64,000 nucleotides of DNA from Okapia johnstoni (taxonomy: Eukaryota; Chordata; Mammalia; Artiodactyla; Giraffidae): assembly GCA_024291935.2 (NCBI GenBank), contig CM044322.1:26783405-26847404 (forward strand), written 5' to 3'. The first letter of the stretch is position 1. Every line of letters begins with the position of its first letter. Positions 1-28,400 of the stretch are shown here, one piece after another. The notes beneath the pieces are model-generated. The model worked only from the letters and a program-made list of their open reading frames with translations, had not been told where the DNA came from and made no database searches. Position numbers and translations under genes: made by a program.

Positions 1-14870
<14,870 letters not shown>

Positions 14871-15189
14871 GGCGGGACATACAGCAGGGACCCCTGTCGC
14901 CTCTGTCCGCTTCCGGGCTTCGGCCGCCGCGCCCCGCCCTCTCCCCAGGACCTGCCCCCGGACCTGCCCCCGCGTTGCGCCCCGCCCCATTCGTCCACGC
15001 CCCCGGGGTCCAACCGCCCCCAAGACCCACCTCCGCGTCGCTGCACGGCTCCCCGGCCTTGCCACCGCGCTACATCCAGGCTATTCAGCTTCGTCCCCCG
15101 GCGCCCCACCACACCTCTAGAGTCCGAACCTCCCCAGGACACACCCCTGCGCCGTTGTCAGGGGCTCCTAGCCAGAATTCTCTAGCACT

Positions 15190-15380
15190 TCGCTTTCTGG
15201 TGGCGCAGTGATAAAGAAACCGCCTGCCAATGCAGGAGACCCGGGTTCCATCCCTGGATTGGGAAGATCCCCTGGAGAAGGAAATGGCAACACACTCCAG
15301 CATTCTTGCCTGAAAAATTCCATGGACAGAGGGGTCCGGTGGGCTACAGCCCATGGGGTCGCAAAGAGATAAAGAGGCAC
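15190..15380 (+). repeat. Bov-tA SINE between the two promoters
   Basis: ctttctggtggcgcagtgat head and tacagcccatggggtcgcaa end. It starts about 320 bp upstream of the CASP9 ATG, at the edge of the CpG island. Confidence 0.88.
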
Positions 15381-15839
15381 GCACCATTCATAGACGCTCG
15401 GGGCGGGGCGGGGGGTGGTCATATTTCTACCAAGAGAGAATGTCCTGCCTGAAGCCATGGTCTGTCCCGCCCAGTTCAACCCGTTCCAGGGCATCGTACC
15501 CCTCTAGCTCTGTCCTCTGTCCGCAGTGAAACTGAGTATCCTTCAGCATGCCGGGATCTCCTTGTTTACCGTGTTTACTGTTCCAAACTTGTCCGATCCA
15601 ACCAAACCCACCGTACAGTCTTCCATTCCCCTCTTCCCTCCCACCCTAGCACCTCCCACAAGGTAAAAAACGAACAGAAATCTTGTCCTCTGTTTGTACG
15701 GCTCATTTCCTCATTTTAAAAATCGCTCCTACGTCAACTATAATTTTTAAAAATTTCTCATACGTCAACTATATTTCAATATTAAAAAAAAAACCTTCTC
15801 ACAGACAACATAAAAATATGAAAAAAATCGCTCCTGTTT

Positions 15840-16065
15840 GTTGAGCAATTGCTGAGTCCCAGCATTGTGCAAGCCATTTTATATTGTATTATCTAATTTC
15901 TTCCTGACTACAATCCTACAGGGAGATGAGATTCTTTTTCCCTATTTTTCAGACATGGACGCTGGGGCTCTAGGAAGTGAAGGCACCATTCAAGATCACA
16001 GAAGTACCAGTGGTAGAGGCAGGTAGGATTTAAACCCCAACCCAACTCAAAGTCCACTCGTAACT
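15840..16065 (+). repeat. MIR SINE
   Basis: ctgagtcccagcattgtgca ... cctatttttcagacatggac ... gaggcaggtaggatttaaac. Confidence 0.6.
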
Positions 16066-16789
16066 GGGAATCTACTTTAGAATATATTCTCTTGAGCAGC
16101 TAAACTTCAGCCCCATTCACTCATTTAGTCCACGAATATGTACTGAGATCCTATCTGTGCCAAGGTCTGCAGAAGCACCAAGAATATAGAGGTGAACAAA
16201 AGAGACTTTAAAAGTCCTGCTTTTAGGTGCTTATATTTCAGTAGGAGACAGGTGCTAAACAGCATAAATAAATGAAAGATATAGTATGTTAGATAGTGAT
16301 AAACTCAAAGGAAATAAAGCGTAAATAAGCAAGGCAGGATAATATAAAATCTTTCTTTATATCCCCAAGGAATCTATGTCATTGGCTCACGGAAAGCTTA
16401 TCACATTTACTTGTGCCTCTCCCCCATCGCCCTCCCCCCCAGCATCACCACACACATATCCTTTTCCGGTGGTTAAGGACAGGATCTAGCACGTTATCTA
16501 GAGTGGAAATCAGTTTTTTGGAAAATAGGATTAAGTGACCTGGATTCTAAGCCTTGGGCAAGTCTCTACCCCCTCTGGGCCTCAGTCTCCTCCATCAGGA
16601 TACGGAGGAGTTGAACTAGAAACTATCCCTAAGGTCCCTTCCAACTCTGACGCTCTTGGAGTCTAAGAATAGGGTTAAAGAGACGAGGGAACAGCGATAG
16701 TTCCCAACCCTAGCAACTGCTGCTAGACAAGGGCTATCTCCTGGTAGAGGTGGAAACTCCTCCCTGAATCGAGGAGGTCTTTTGGCATC

Positions 16790-17420
16790 CCATCATGCAT
16801 CGCGACTTTGCCTCTCTAGGAGGCACGTTTTGGCCTCCTTGGTCACCACCTTCTCTTTGGATCCCGCCTGAGAGCGCTCCTCGTTCCTATGGCAACCGTG
16901 CCAGGTCCACGCGGAGACGGCGGGTGGCAAGGGTCAAAACAGATTCACAGAGTAGAGGACCTCGACTTGTTCTGTCCTCGCCTTTGGTGCGCCGGGCCTT
17001 TAAGTATCACGTGACTACCCTCCGGCTCGTCCCTTCTCTTTCCCCTCCCCAGGCTCCGGCGAGCGCTGGTGTGGACCGGAGGCTCCCGGCCCGGCGGACT
17101 AACTGGAGCACGGACGCTGCAGCCGGTTAGGCCGGTGCCCTTTCCCGGTAACTCCTTCCCGGCGTGACGCGCGGAGCCGCGGACGCGGCGGGGCCGGGCA
17201 GGCTCAGGGATCTCCAGTCAGTTCGTCCTCGTTCCGGGTCCCCGCTGAGCCCGGGGAGAGCCCGGAGCTGATAGGGCCCGACCCAGGGCTCTCGGGGGCG
17301 GCGAGGGATGCGGCTGTCTCCTGGAGGGTTGCGACGTTCGGCGGGAGCTCGAGGCGGGGCTCAGACCTAAGCATGTCTCTGGGAGCGTCTGCCTGGTCCA
17401 GGGGATACTGCCCGAGGGCG
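16790..17420 (+). promoter_or_regulatory. CpG island promoter of DNAJC16
   Basis: Second CpG-dense block between the divergent genes. It contains a palindromic E-box tCACGTGac at 17007-17015 (USF/TFE-type site), close upstream of the putative first exon. No TATA box was recognised. Limits approximate. Confidence 0.7.
17020..17147 (+). other. DNAJC16: Putative non-coding exon 1 of DNAJC16
   Basis: GC-rich sequence ending cccg|gtaact at 17147/17148, a plausible donor to the acceptor at 19308/19309. The 5' end is a guess. A second possible donor (gttagg) lies near 17127. No conserved coding is present. Confidence 0.45.
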
Positions 17421-17619
17421 ATACCTACCTGTTGGGCAGGTTGTTTCCTGTCTTGAGGCTGGCACGGTCGGGCTGTCAGCAAAGAACACAGCGTCCCGGC
17501 ACTTGGGCTCTCTAAGTGGAGGCGACTGACAGTTGAATAAGGCACTGGTTGCACTGCATGGTAGAAAAAATAATGGTAATAAATACCGCTTATTGGCTGC
17601 TGACCCCATGCTCAGTAAA

Positions 17620-17810
17620 TCCTTTACCGTTTAACTCCCATGTCGATCCTTTCAAGGTGGTGTTATTTTCACCCATTTTATGAAGAAGGACACTGAAGCT
17701 TAGCAAGTTTTAAGTAATTTGTCCAAGGTCATAAAGCGATGGAGGACAGATCCCAATGTTAGTCTGATTCCAGAGTCCATGTGCTTAACTAATAGCTACA
17801 TCGCCTTCTC
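17620..17810 (+). repeat. MIR SINE
   Basis: tttatgaagaaggacactga ... tgtccaaggtcataaagcg ... attccagagtccatgtgctt. In DNAJC16 intron 1. Confidence 0.75.
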
Positions 17811-18086
17811 AGTTTTTAGTTTTTTTATGTGTATTTTGTACGACAGAATAGGTTATAGGTTGCCTTAACAAAGAAGAAAATTCTTTTTGTTTTAGGGTTT
17901 TATTCGGCATGCTTTCAGTCCTAAACAGTGGCCATCAGGTTAGTCTTTGGTGAAGACTTTGAGGTAGCATTTAGACTCCCACTTGTCAGAATCCACTGTT
18001 ACAGCTTTGCCTCCCTTAAGTAAGATGTCACATTAGATGCTTGATCCTTAAGATGTTAGTGATTTGTGAGAAACCAAGATAAATAT

Positions 18087-18245
18087 GGGGCTTCTCTGGT
18101 GGCCCAGATGTTGAAGAATCTTCCTGCAACGCAGGAGACCTGGGTTCCATCCCTTGGTTGGAAAGATCCCCTGGAGAATTCCTTGAACTGGATAGTCCAT
18201 GGATGGGGTCTCAGAGTTGGACAGGACTGAACAATTTATCACACA
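18087..18245 (+). repeat. Bov-tA SINE, internally deleted
   Basis: ggggcttctctggtggccca head; the body between gatcccctgg and agaattcctt is shortened. Confidence 0.8.
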
Positions 18246-18792
18246 CAAGATAAACATGACCTTTGAAAAATCATTGTCTGATATCACAAAGATCATGATC
18301 CTGGAGTGTAAATATGTCAATGCAATGCAGCACTACTTTGTTAACTTGCCAGGATTACTTCCAAAATCCAGTGAATTCAGTCACTACCCTCAGTGGAGAT
18401 GGAGCTTTGACATTTGAAGACCATACCTGGTCTACAATCTTTGCCATTAATGCCCCTCTGATGGCAAACTAAAACTCTTCTCACCACTTTTTCTCATCTG
18501 AGGTCTGTCTCCACTTACAATTACAGTATTGCTAGTGATTAAAGGCAGCTTCCTGTTTTCTTTTTGAATGGGCATGGTGACAAGGAATAGAATTGGTGCA
18601 TGTGAAGTTGTAACTCCAGTTTTAGAGTATTTCACTTTCATCCTTGTACTTATTTAACTCCCAAGAACATCACAACTGTCTCATTTTGTAGTTTTGCATA
18701 TAGTAAATTTTACGATTTCATGAATTTATTTAGCAAGTGCTCAGTAAGGGATTCTCTAACCACATGTTTTAGGTTTAAACTATTATTGTCAG

Positions 18793-18925
18793 GCAACTTC
18801 CCCGTTGGTCCAGTGGTTAAGGCTCTACGCTTCCTTTGCATGGGGTGCAGCTTCCATCCCTGGTTAGGTAGCTAAGATCCTACATACTGTGTGATGTGGC
18901 CAAAGAAATTTTTTAAATAAATTAA
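18793..18925 (+). repeat. CHR-type SINE, short form
   Basis: caacttccccgttggtccag head, gtgtgatgtggccaaagaaa tail. Confidence 0.8.
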
Positions 18926-19308
18926 GATTAAACTGTTACTGTCATAATACGTGAAATAGTGTGTTAGAGATGTAGTTGCCTAGATTTCCCTATGTATATT
19001 TTCGCGTGTTTGCTTATTATTTCTTCATCTCATTTGTTTTCAGTCATTTCTAAAGCTTTTCTAATCCAAGGATTTTGGAGAGTTGCTATCTTATTGCTCA
19101 TCTCTTCATCTGTAATAGTTCTTATTTGTGATAGTCAAAAACAGTAGCAAGGGTGTTCATTTAAGAAGATGGGGTTAAACAGCTTGGTACTTTTCCTGCA
19201 AAATATCTTTTGTTTTGTTTTTCATCTGTACATCTTATACCTTTACATAAAAAGTCAGACTGTCCAGATTTCTACCACTGAAACTTACTGCCTGTTCAAT
19301 CATTTCAG

Positions 19309-19493
19309 CTCTGGAAAGGAAGAGAAATGGAAGTGAAAAAGTTGAGCATTTCCTGGCAATTCTTGATAGTTCTGGTTCTGATCCTGCAAATTCTGTCTGC
19401 GTTGGATTTTGACCCATACAGAGTCCTAGGGGTCAGCCGAACAGCCAGTCAGGCTGATATTAAAAAGGCTTATAAGAAGCTCGCCCGGGAATG
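19309..19493 (+). CDS. DNAJC16: DNAJC16 exon 2 (start codon, signal segment, J domain start)
   Basis: Acceptor catttcag at 19301-19308; ATG at 19327, so 19309-19326 is 5' UTR. It encodes residues 1-56, a leucine/isoleucine-rich N-terminus then [10 protein letters not shown] and the helix II basic face [11 protein letters not shown]. Donor gtaggt. Confidence 0.95.
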
Positions 19494-22400
19494 GTAGGTG
19501 AAACAAAGAAATAGAAGTTTAAAATAAGCTAAGCAGTTTTAGCAGGAGAATGAAGCCTAAATTATGGTTAGCTTTTATTTGTCTCTGTTTCTGTGTTTGT
19601 TAAATATATAATACATGTTTGTCTAACATATTTTATATGGGAGAACGTATATTCATGCTATTCTATAATTTTTTAGAATCCAAAGCCTAGTTACTATGAA
19701 ACCCCTTTTAGGAATTCTTTGGCTTAAAGAATTGCCTTGATACTATTTGCTTATTTAATGTAAAGTAAGTAGGAGGAAACTTTAATTAATAAATATATTT
19801 TTAATATATATTATATAATTATATATATATAATATATATAATCAACAATAAATAAGCTGCCCTTCCCATGATACATTATCCATAAAGTAACTCTTTATGA
19901 GTATCATTGCTAAAGGGAACACTACCCAGTCCTATTCTCTAGATTATTAATTTCTAAGCTTAAAAAAAATTTTATAGTAAGAGCTTTTTGCTCTCAATTT
20001 AAAGAGAATATTCAGGAACTGAATACATTACTTTAAAAAATCATCATACAGAAAAGTCTTAATTTTTACCTGTAGATGTTGTATATGCTAGGGAATATGC
20101 CAGTGTTTGTGATTTAGCAGGAGAGAAATGAATTTAAAGCTTATTTTGGACAAACATTATCAGTGTCTTGGACATGACAGAGTAGAAATGATGGATTATA
20201 TAGCTGGAAGGGAGCCACAGGGGAAGGAAGGGACAGTGAGGACATAAGTGACAAAAGCTGGGTGAACCAACCAAGTAAGGAAAGAAAGTTAGGGATGGGA
20301 GCCATCATCACGCACCAACTGCATGCTAGGCCCTAGGTTCTATACTGTTTTAGCTCATTTAAGCCTTATAATTACCCCCATGAGGGCAGATATTGCTGTC
20401 CCTGTTTTTTGGGTGAGCAACTAGGCTCAGAGTTGGGAAGTCTGTATTACCTCTGGGTTCCATAGGTTGACCTTCTGCACCAGCAGGTTTATTGCTGTTT
20501 TGTTTTTTAATCTCTTGCCCATCTGGGCAGAAGTAAGAGCGAGTGGGTTAGTCTGGGTGGGTAGGAAGTTAACACAGCAGCAAAGCTGCTGCGTGCAGAT
20601 GACATTGCAGGCTGTGCCTGACTTTGCCTGATACCATTATTCTTCAGTGAGAAATGCATCTTAGTATCCAGTTGGTGGTGATAAAGGTGAAATGTAGTTT
20701 AAAATATACTTTTGAATGTTTTGAATACCTAACCATTTTAGACCATATTCATATCATGAGATACCCAGAATTGCATACTAAAAATGAAGTCTCTGATTGT
20801 GCATGGCCTCTTTCCAGGGACTCTACAGCAAAGTCACTTTCTTTACTACATCATTTCAGTCTCTTTAAAACAGAATACATAAATCTGCGATTAATTCACA
20901 AGGTTGCAACATTCTTTTGGACAGGGTATAGCCTTTGACAACATTTTAAAAGCAAAAATGATAGCTTGGTTTTATGGATCCTATTAAAATGTATAGCTTT
21001 GACTTTTCTGTCTTCCAGAGCTGAAAAATTTGTTACAATATTAATTAAATAAATCATAACACTTCACTTCCTTAATTAGATTCTCTTTAGGAGTATTTAT
21101 GTCACCATACATATAAATAAACGATCATCTAGTGAAAGTCTGCAATTTTACTTTACCCTTGTATTTTCACTGTACTATTATTTTCTGCTTTTTAGGCTCT
21201 GGTAATATTTTATCATTGAAACTGTTTCATTTCATAGTGGTTTCATATCCAGTTGGCCCTCAAACAACATAGATTTGAACTGTGCAGTTCAACTGAGCCC
21301 CCATGTTGTTCAGGGGTCACGTGTATACTGAAAAATATCAGTTTCCTTGTTTGACTTTTCAGAATGAGCTACTCCATGGGAAATGGTTAATTACTGAATT
21401 CAATTTGTAGCTTTCTTCTGCTGTTTTATCACTTAATAGTATTTCTTACCCTGCTCAGGGCTTCCCTGGTGACTCAGTGGTAAAGAATCTTCCTGCAGTA
21501 CAGGAGATGCAGGTTCTATCCCTGAGTTGGGAAGATCCCCTGGAGAAGGGAATGGCTACCCACACCAGTTTCCTTGCCTGGAGAATCCCTTGGACAGAGG
21601 AGCCTGGTGGGCTACAATCTGTGGGGCTGCAAAGAGTCAAACACAACTGAGCAATTAACGCTTACCCTGTTCAAGAGCTTTCTCTTTGCTTGGTGAAACC
21701 ATTTTAAACTCCTTTTTAATCTCAGAAAAATGACATTTCTCTCCCAATAATTGTTTTATCATAAGTACTTTTCTTGTGTCATCTACATTGGCAAAATAAC
21801 TCCTCCACCCCAAGAAAAAGGCATCATAAAATTTGATTTGAAGCAAATGGGTATTACATGGTCAGTCCCCTAGACAGTAAATCAATTTGTCTGATACTTT
21901 ATTATTTTTTTCTATCTTCGTTTTTATTCCCTTAAAGGTAGCACCTTCATTTTTATTCCCTATTGGTAGATACCCAGTGGATACCAAATACAGAATTTTC
22001 TTTACTTTGAAATTTAAAAGTTGCATATTATATTGTGGGCTTTCCTGGTGGCTCAGACAGTAAAGAATCTGCCTGCAGTGCAGGAGACTGAGGTTCAATC
22101 CCTGGATCAGGAATATCCCCTGGAGAAGGGAATGTCAACCAACTCTAGTATTCTTGCCTGGAGAATTCTATGGACAGAGGAACCTGGCGGGCTACAGTCC
22201 ATGGGGTCACAAAGAGTCTGACATGACTGAGTGACTAAAACTTCCACTTTCATTATACTGTATTCTGAAATGTTGCTTATACACTGAACATAGCATTGGA
22301 TGGTGCTTTCCTAGAGGTGAATTTATCCTTTTCTGAATGTTTTCAACTTTGTGGTATCTTCCCATAATCAGGAAAATATTCCTTATAAGCTGAAACTGTC

Positions 22401-25400
22401 TTGTGGTTTCCTGCCCGTCCTTGGGCCTTGGCTTCCTCTGTTTCAGGATCTGTGGTTTTAATCCAGCCCCCAGTATTCTCTCTTCGGTTCAGTCTCCTTA
22501 AAAGCCCCTTCTTCCCTTCTCTTCTCCCCCTACAGAGTTCTGTATGTTAAATCTGCATTTGTGCAGTTGCATGATTTTTATCCTCTTAACCTTTGGCCTA
22601 AGTTTGAATATTGAAAACGCTTTTCTTTTTTCCTTTGGTCATCCAGAAACATATTTTGGAACCACCATCTTGTTTCCTTAAATCATTATTTTCATTACAT
22701 TTAGCTGAGTTTTCTTCCCACTAATATTCATAACAAGATTAAATACTTAAGGGAGGAACAATGTTTAAATTCACCAGCCAACAATTTGAAGTTCCTTTAT
22801 TTTTAGAGAAGTCAGAATATTGGGGTAATTCAAATATGTTCCTGCTAGAATAAGTTGGTCAAGTTGTAAATTTTTTTATTCAAATGTACTTGGTACTGTT
22901 TTCAGTAGTCATTTGCTTCCCAGTGGATTGTTTCTCTTTCCAGAACCTTTGCTAGAAGAAATTTACTGAAAGTTAGCAATAGCGATTATTAAAAAAAATA
23001 AGCTCTGTAATAGAATCTCTTAATAAAATGAACATTGAAAAATCAGTTGGTATAAAACACTGATTTAGATGTTAGAGAGTTCTAAGGAAATAAAACCCGG
23101 CCCTTACTTTCCAAGACTTTAAAATCGCCAAAGCTGAAATTGGTAAATGTAAGAATATTACAGAATAATATATGGCAGCAAGATAGATACAGTTAATTGC
23201 CAGCTGTGTATAATAGCAAATGTTAGTTCCAATATTAGTTGAAATCACTTTGCATAAACTGTAGACTTTCCTCACATTTTTAAAACATGTGACCTTGAAA
23301 TCATCATCCATTTGTAAATAAAAGGTAATGAGGCAGAATGGAACAACCAGGATAATAGTGAAAATTAAAACGTTCTAATTTGAGCATCAGCAACAAGATA
23401 CCATTTGGAACATGGTTATTACTAAACAAATTCATGGAGTATCCTAAAAACTGCTTTGTTCACCTTTGTTGTCAGAAGAAACACCTACATTGATATCATT
23501 CTAACATTGGGATGAAATGCTGCCATCCTGGGAAAAGAAATTGGTTCTTACTAATAAGTGACCTTAGCCTTGGGCTCCAGCAGTGTTTAGGAGCAGTGTA
23601 AAGACATATACATTCCACCCTTCCTCAGTGGAAGCCTGGAACACTATCTGGTGCTTTGAAAATGTGCCTGGCTAAAGCACTGTAGGAAGAAATTGCCTGT
23701 TTCACAGTTTCATTTGCTGTAGTCATGTGAAGCAACTAATTGCTTCTCCCACTTATTTTTAAGGAATTCTTCTAGCAAAATGCCCTTCCATTTGCCTCTG
23801 ATGTAGGGAACTCTGTGTACGAGGATGTTAATTAACCATGTATAAAACATTAAATCCACCGTCACCACCTGCCCATTTGTGTTTCAGGCATCCTGACAAA
23901 AACAAAGATCCTGGAGCAGAAGACAAGTTCATTCAAATTAGCAAGGCTTACGAGGTATCGTGTCAAACTTTGTGATGCATCTATTGGCTTTTGTAAAATT
24001 TATCTTAGATGATCAGTTTTGTAAAGTCCTCTTAGAAAGGGTATGTTCCCCATGCCCTTGACCCAGTCTAAGTAGTAGTAGAGACAGCATTTTTGACCAC
24101 ATGCAATTTGTTGAAACCAGTGCCTACACACTCTGCTCTTAGAGAAACTGCCCTATTTTAAAGGCTTTAATTGGAATTTTAGAGTAACCCTGAATGTCTA
24201 CTTCCTTATGTTACATGCTCAATTTGGCAGCACAGGAGATTCGGGTTTGATCCCTGGGTCAAGAAGATTCCCCTGAAAGAGGAAACAGCAACCCACTCCA
24301 GTATTCTTGCCTAGAGAATCCCATGGACAGAAGGAGCCTCGTGGGCTACAGTCCATGGGGTTGCAAAGAGTCGGACATGACTTAGTGACTGAGCACATAG
24401 GCATACTAGAAATTTACATTAAAGAAACATAGACCAGTTTGCCTGTATTTATTAAAGTGACTCAAGGTTACAAATACATTTAAACACGAGGTTTTTAACA
24501 GTTTTCCAACATATCAGCTTAAGTAAGTTGATCTGGAATATGTAAGAAAGATAAGTCCATGGCTTCCTGATTTGTGTAAGGTAATGTTCTTCAACAGAAA
24601 GTGCTTAGCTCATGGAATGATGCTTCATCCTAAAATAGGTTCTTGAATTAGACTTCAAAGTTATTTCTCAGTAAGAGTCAGCTAACATACAATCACAAAA
24701 TTCAACGCTATGGCTACTTTTTGGTGTTCACAACTTTTCATACATTCATTTGAATGAATTATTCCAACTTAGATGATACGACTAAGTCAACATTCTCATG
24801 GCTGAGCCCTGATGGTCAAAGTTATGTTAAATTTAAGACTTCCCTATCTATCCAGTGGTTAGGATTTCATACTCTCACTACAAAGTGCCTGGGTTCAGTC
24901 TCTAGTCAGAGAACTAAGATCCAACAAGCCCCACAACACAGCAAAAAAAAAAAAAAAAGTTTTCTGATTTATTGATGTGTTTAGTATTATGATAGCTCAG
25001 AATCTTTAAAGCCAAGATGAGCATGAGTAGCTAGCTACATAGTTGAAGTATTTTGGTCTTGAAATACTTAATTTTTCTATTAAGAGAAGAGTTTCACAGT
25101 ATGTTGAGTGACTGCATTTAAAATATCAAATTGTGTTGTATCTGTACATTTATTTTCTTCCTTTATCTTCAGAGGTGTTTACAGGAAAGTCCTTTGCGTG
25201 GCCCTTCTTTTGCTGTTTTGTTTTCTGGATTTCTTATTTTCTTCCCCTTTCTTTGTAGATTCTTTCCAATGAGGAAAAGAGATCACATTATGACCACTAT
25301 GGAGATGCTGGGGAGAGCCAGGGCTACCAGAAGCAACAGCAGCAGCAAGAGTATCGCTTCCGCCACTTCCACGAGAATTTTTATTTCGACGAATCTTTTT

Positions 25401-28400
25401 TTCACTTCCCTTTTAATTCTGAACGGCGGGACTCAATTGATGAGAAGTATTTATTGCACTTTTCACACTATGTGAATGAAGTGGTTCCAGACAGCTTCAA
25501 GAAACCCTACCTCATTAAGATCACCTCAGACTGGTGCTTCAGCTGTATCCACATTGAGCCTGTCTGGAAAGAAGTAGTTCAAGAACTCGAAGGATTGGGT
25601 AAGAGCATTTTATTCCTTGGAAGACATTTGTATAAAAGAAGGTAACTTTTATGTCTCTTGAATTTCTTGGGTTATTAGAGAGAAGGAATGGTTAATGTGA
25701 TTTCTCTTCACAAATTCATGGTTACTGGGGTTTTCTGGGGACACATTTTTAGAGGGGAAATGGGTAAGCCACTTTCATTCTGCGTTACTAACTTGAAGTC
25801 TGTATAGTCTCCTGACATCTAGTTGAGGGCCTAATATAGAGGAGAAACTTAAAAATTATTGGTTGAACAGAGCAGCCGTCAAGTACCAGTCTTCATGCTG
25901 GTAGGTTATCTTTATGGTATTTGTGAGTTCACTCTGTATTAATTTGCTGGGGCAGCCATAACAAAATACTGCAGACAGGGTGGCTGAAACAGCAGAAATT
26001 CATTTTCCCGTAGTTCTCAAGGTTAAAAGTTCAAGATCGAGGTGTCAACAGGTTTGATATCTTGTGAAGCCTGTCTCATTGGCTTGCAGGTAGCCAGCTT
26101 CTCCCCATATGTTCACAGGGTTGTCCGTGTCTGTGTGTTTGGATCTGGTATTTCATATTCTCTTTCTGTGACCCTGTGATTAGTCACTCAGTCGTGTCCA
26201 ACTCTTTGCAACCTCATGGACTGCAGCCCATCAGGCTCCTCTGTCCATGGGATTCTCCAGGCAAGAATACTGGAGTGGGTTACCATGCCCTCCTCCAGGG
26301 GATCTTCCCAACCCAGGGATGGAGCTCAGGTCTCCCTCAAGCCCCATTTTAAGTCAGTTACCCCTTTAAAGGCCCCGTCTCCAAATATAATCACACTCAG
26401 AAGTACTGGGGATTAGAGGGTCAACATGTACATTTTGGGGGCAAATAGCTTCACCTGTAACAAATAATATTCTAATTGTCATAGGTTACCACTGTCCATC
26501 ACAGATTAGCCTTTCTTTTGTTCAGAGATATCACTTAGCTCCAGGAAAATTTTAGTTATCCATGGAGGGTATTTATTTTAATAACTTATAAAAACTGGAA
26601 TTACTGAATTAAATGTGTGTCTGTTTTATAGGCATTAGCAGGCCTACTTATATTTATTTTTTTATTTTTGGCTGCACAGTATGGCTTGTGGGATCTTAGT
26701 TTCCCATCCAGGGATCGAACCCGCAACCCCTGTATAGGAAACCCAGAGTCTTAACTACTGAACCACCAGGGAAGGCCCAGATCTTTTTTTTCTTTTTAAC
26801 ATTTATTTGGCTGTGTTGGATCTTAATTGCAGCTCTCGGGCTTTTCATTGCAGCACAGAGGCTCCAGAGCATGTAAGCTCAGTAGTTGCACCGCACACTC
26901 TTAGTTGCTCCATGCCATTTGAGATCTTGGTTCCCTGACCTGTGTCCCCTGCATTGGAAGGAAGATTCTTAACCACCAGGGAAGTCACTGGTACAGTGGT
27001 TCCCAGCCTTTTTGGCACCAGGGACTGGTTTTGTGGCAGACAGTTTTTCCCATAGACTGAGAGGGAAGAAGAGAGGATGGTTTCAGGATGATTCAAGGAC
27101 ATTACATTTATTGTGCATTTTATTTCTATTATTATACATTGTGATATATAATGAAATAATCACACAACTCACCATAATGCAGAATCAGTGGGAGCCCTGA
27201 GCTTGTTTTCCTGCAACTAGATGATCCCATCTGGGGGTGATGGGAGAGCAGTGGGGAGCCGTTGTAAATACAGATGAAGCTTTGCTTGCTTGCTCACCCA
27301 CTGCTCACCTCCTGCTGTGCGGCCTGGTTCCTGACAGGCCACAAATTGGTACCGGTTCATACCCGGTCCACGGCCTGGGGATTGGGAACCCCTGCCCTAG
27401 CAGACCTATTCTAGAGTAACTAGAAAGGGGCTAACAGCCAGAGGGGCTGAGAGGCCTGGGTTGCTCTGGAGAACATGCACCACTAAAAGTCACCAGTTCA
27501 TTTATTCTAAAACAGAACATTTCAACCTGCTGTTCAGAGGCACTCAGGTGCTCAGATATGCCATAATGCTTTCCTGCGATGGAATCAAGAAGTTCTTAGA
27601 AGTTGAGGAACATGTGGTTTAGCACGTGGTCTCACATGTGGTGGGCAGTCAGCAGATGTTTGCTGTGGTGCCTGATGAATAAATGAGGGGCCCAGGTTAG
27701 CTGTCCGATTGGACAGCTTCTTCATCACACAGCACAGTCACACTTTGTGCCATGCAGGGTGATGTGCTGAAAACCATTTAACCTCTTCAGTCCAGGAGCT
27801 GACGTTAAGATGCCATAGCAGGACGTAGACACTGGACCACTGCATAATTTAGAATGGTAATGCATGTACACCAAGGTCAGATCAGAGCCAACAGGTGAAC
27901 TTACACGACATAAGACAGCATAGCACAGTGGTCACTGTCATGACCCCATGCCTCGGAGTCAGATGCACCAGTTTTCAGATCACAGATGTGTCATTTATAG
28001 CACTTTGTGTCCTTGGACAGATTACTTAGCCTCAGTTTCTTCAGCTCTGAAATGGAGTTATAATGTCAAACCAACAGGATTGTTATGAATATTAAATGAG
28101 AAAAGCATATATTAAGTGCCTGATACATATTGAATACTTAATAAATGAACTTTAGAGAATTTTTGATTAACTGGGTTTTCTGGTTTACCAGCATTAAGTT
28201 TTTGAAAGCACCTATTTTGTAAATTCCTTTTAAAAATTCTTTTCTAAATGTTAGTTTTCTACAGCTCACAGACTATAAAGCACTGAGTTTTTCCTTATTT
28301 TTAACTAAGTCTTGAAAGATGATTAAAAGTTATGTACTCAGTCACTTAATCATGTCCACCTCTTCATGACCCCATGAACTGCAGCATGCCACGCTCCTCT

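Larger units (their letters stand above)
15141..16789. other. CASP9-DNAJC16 spacer
   Basis: No gene. It holds a Bov-tA SINE (15190-15380), AT-rich sequence at 15720-15830, MIR-like sequence at 15840-16065, and an older interspersed repeat at about 16110-16340. The two translation starts are about 4.5 kb apart in divergent orientation. Confidence 0.7.
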
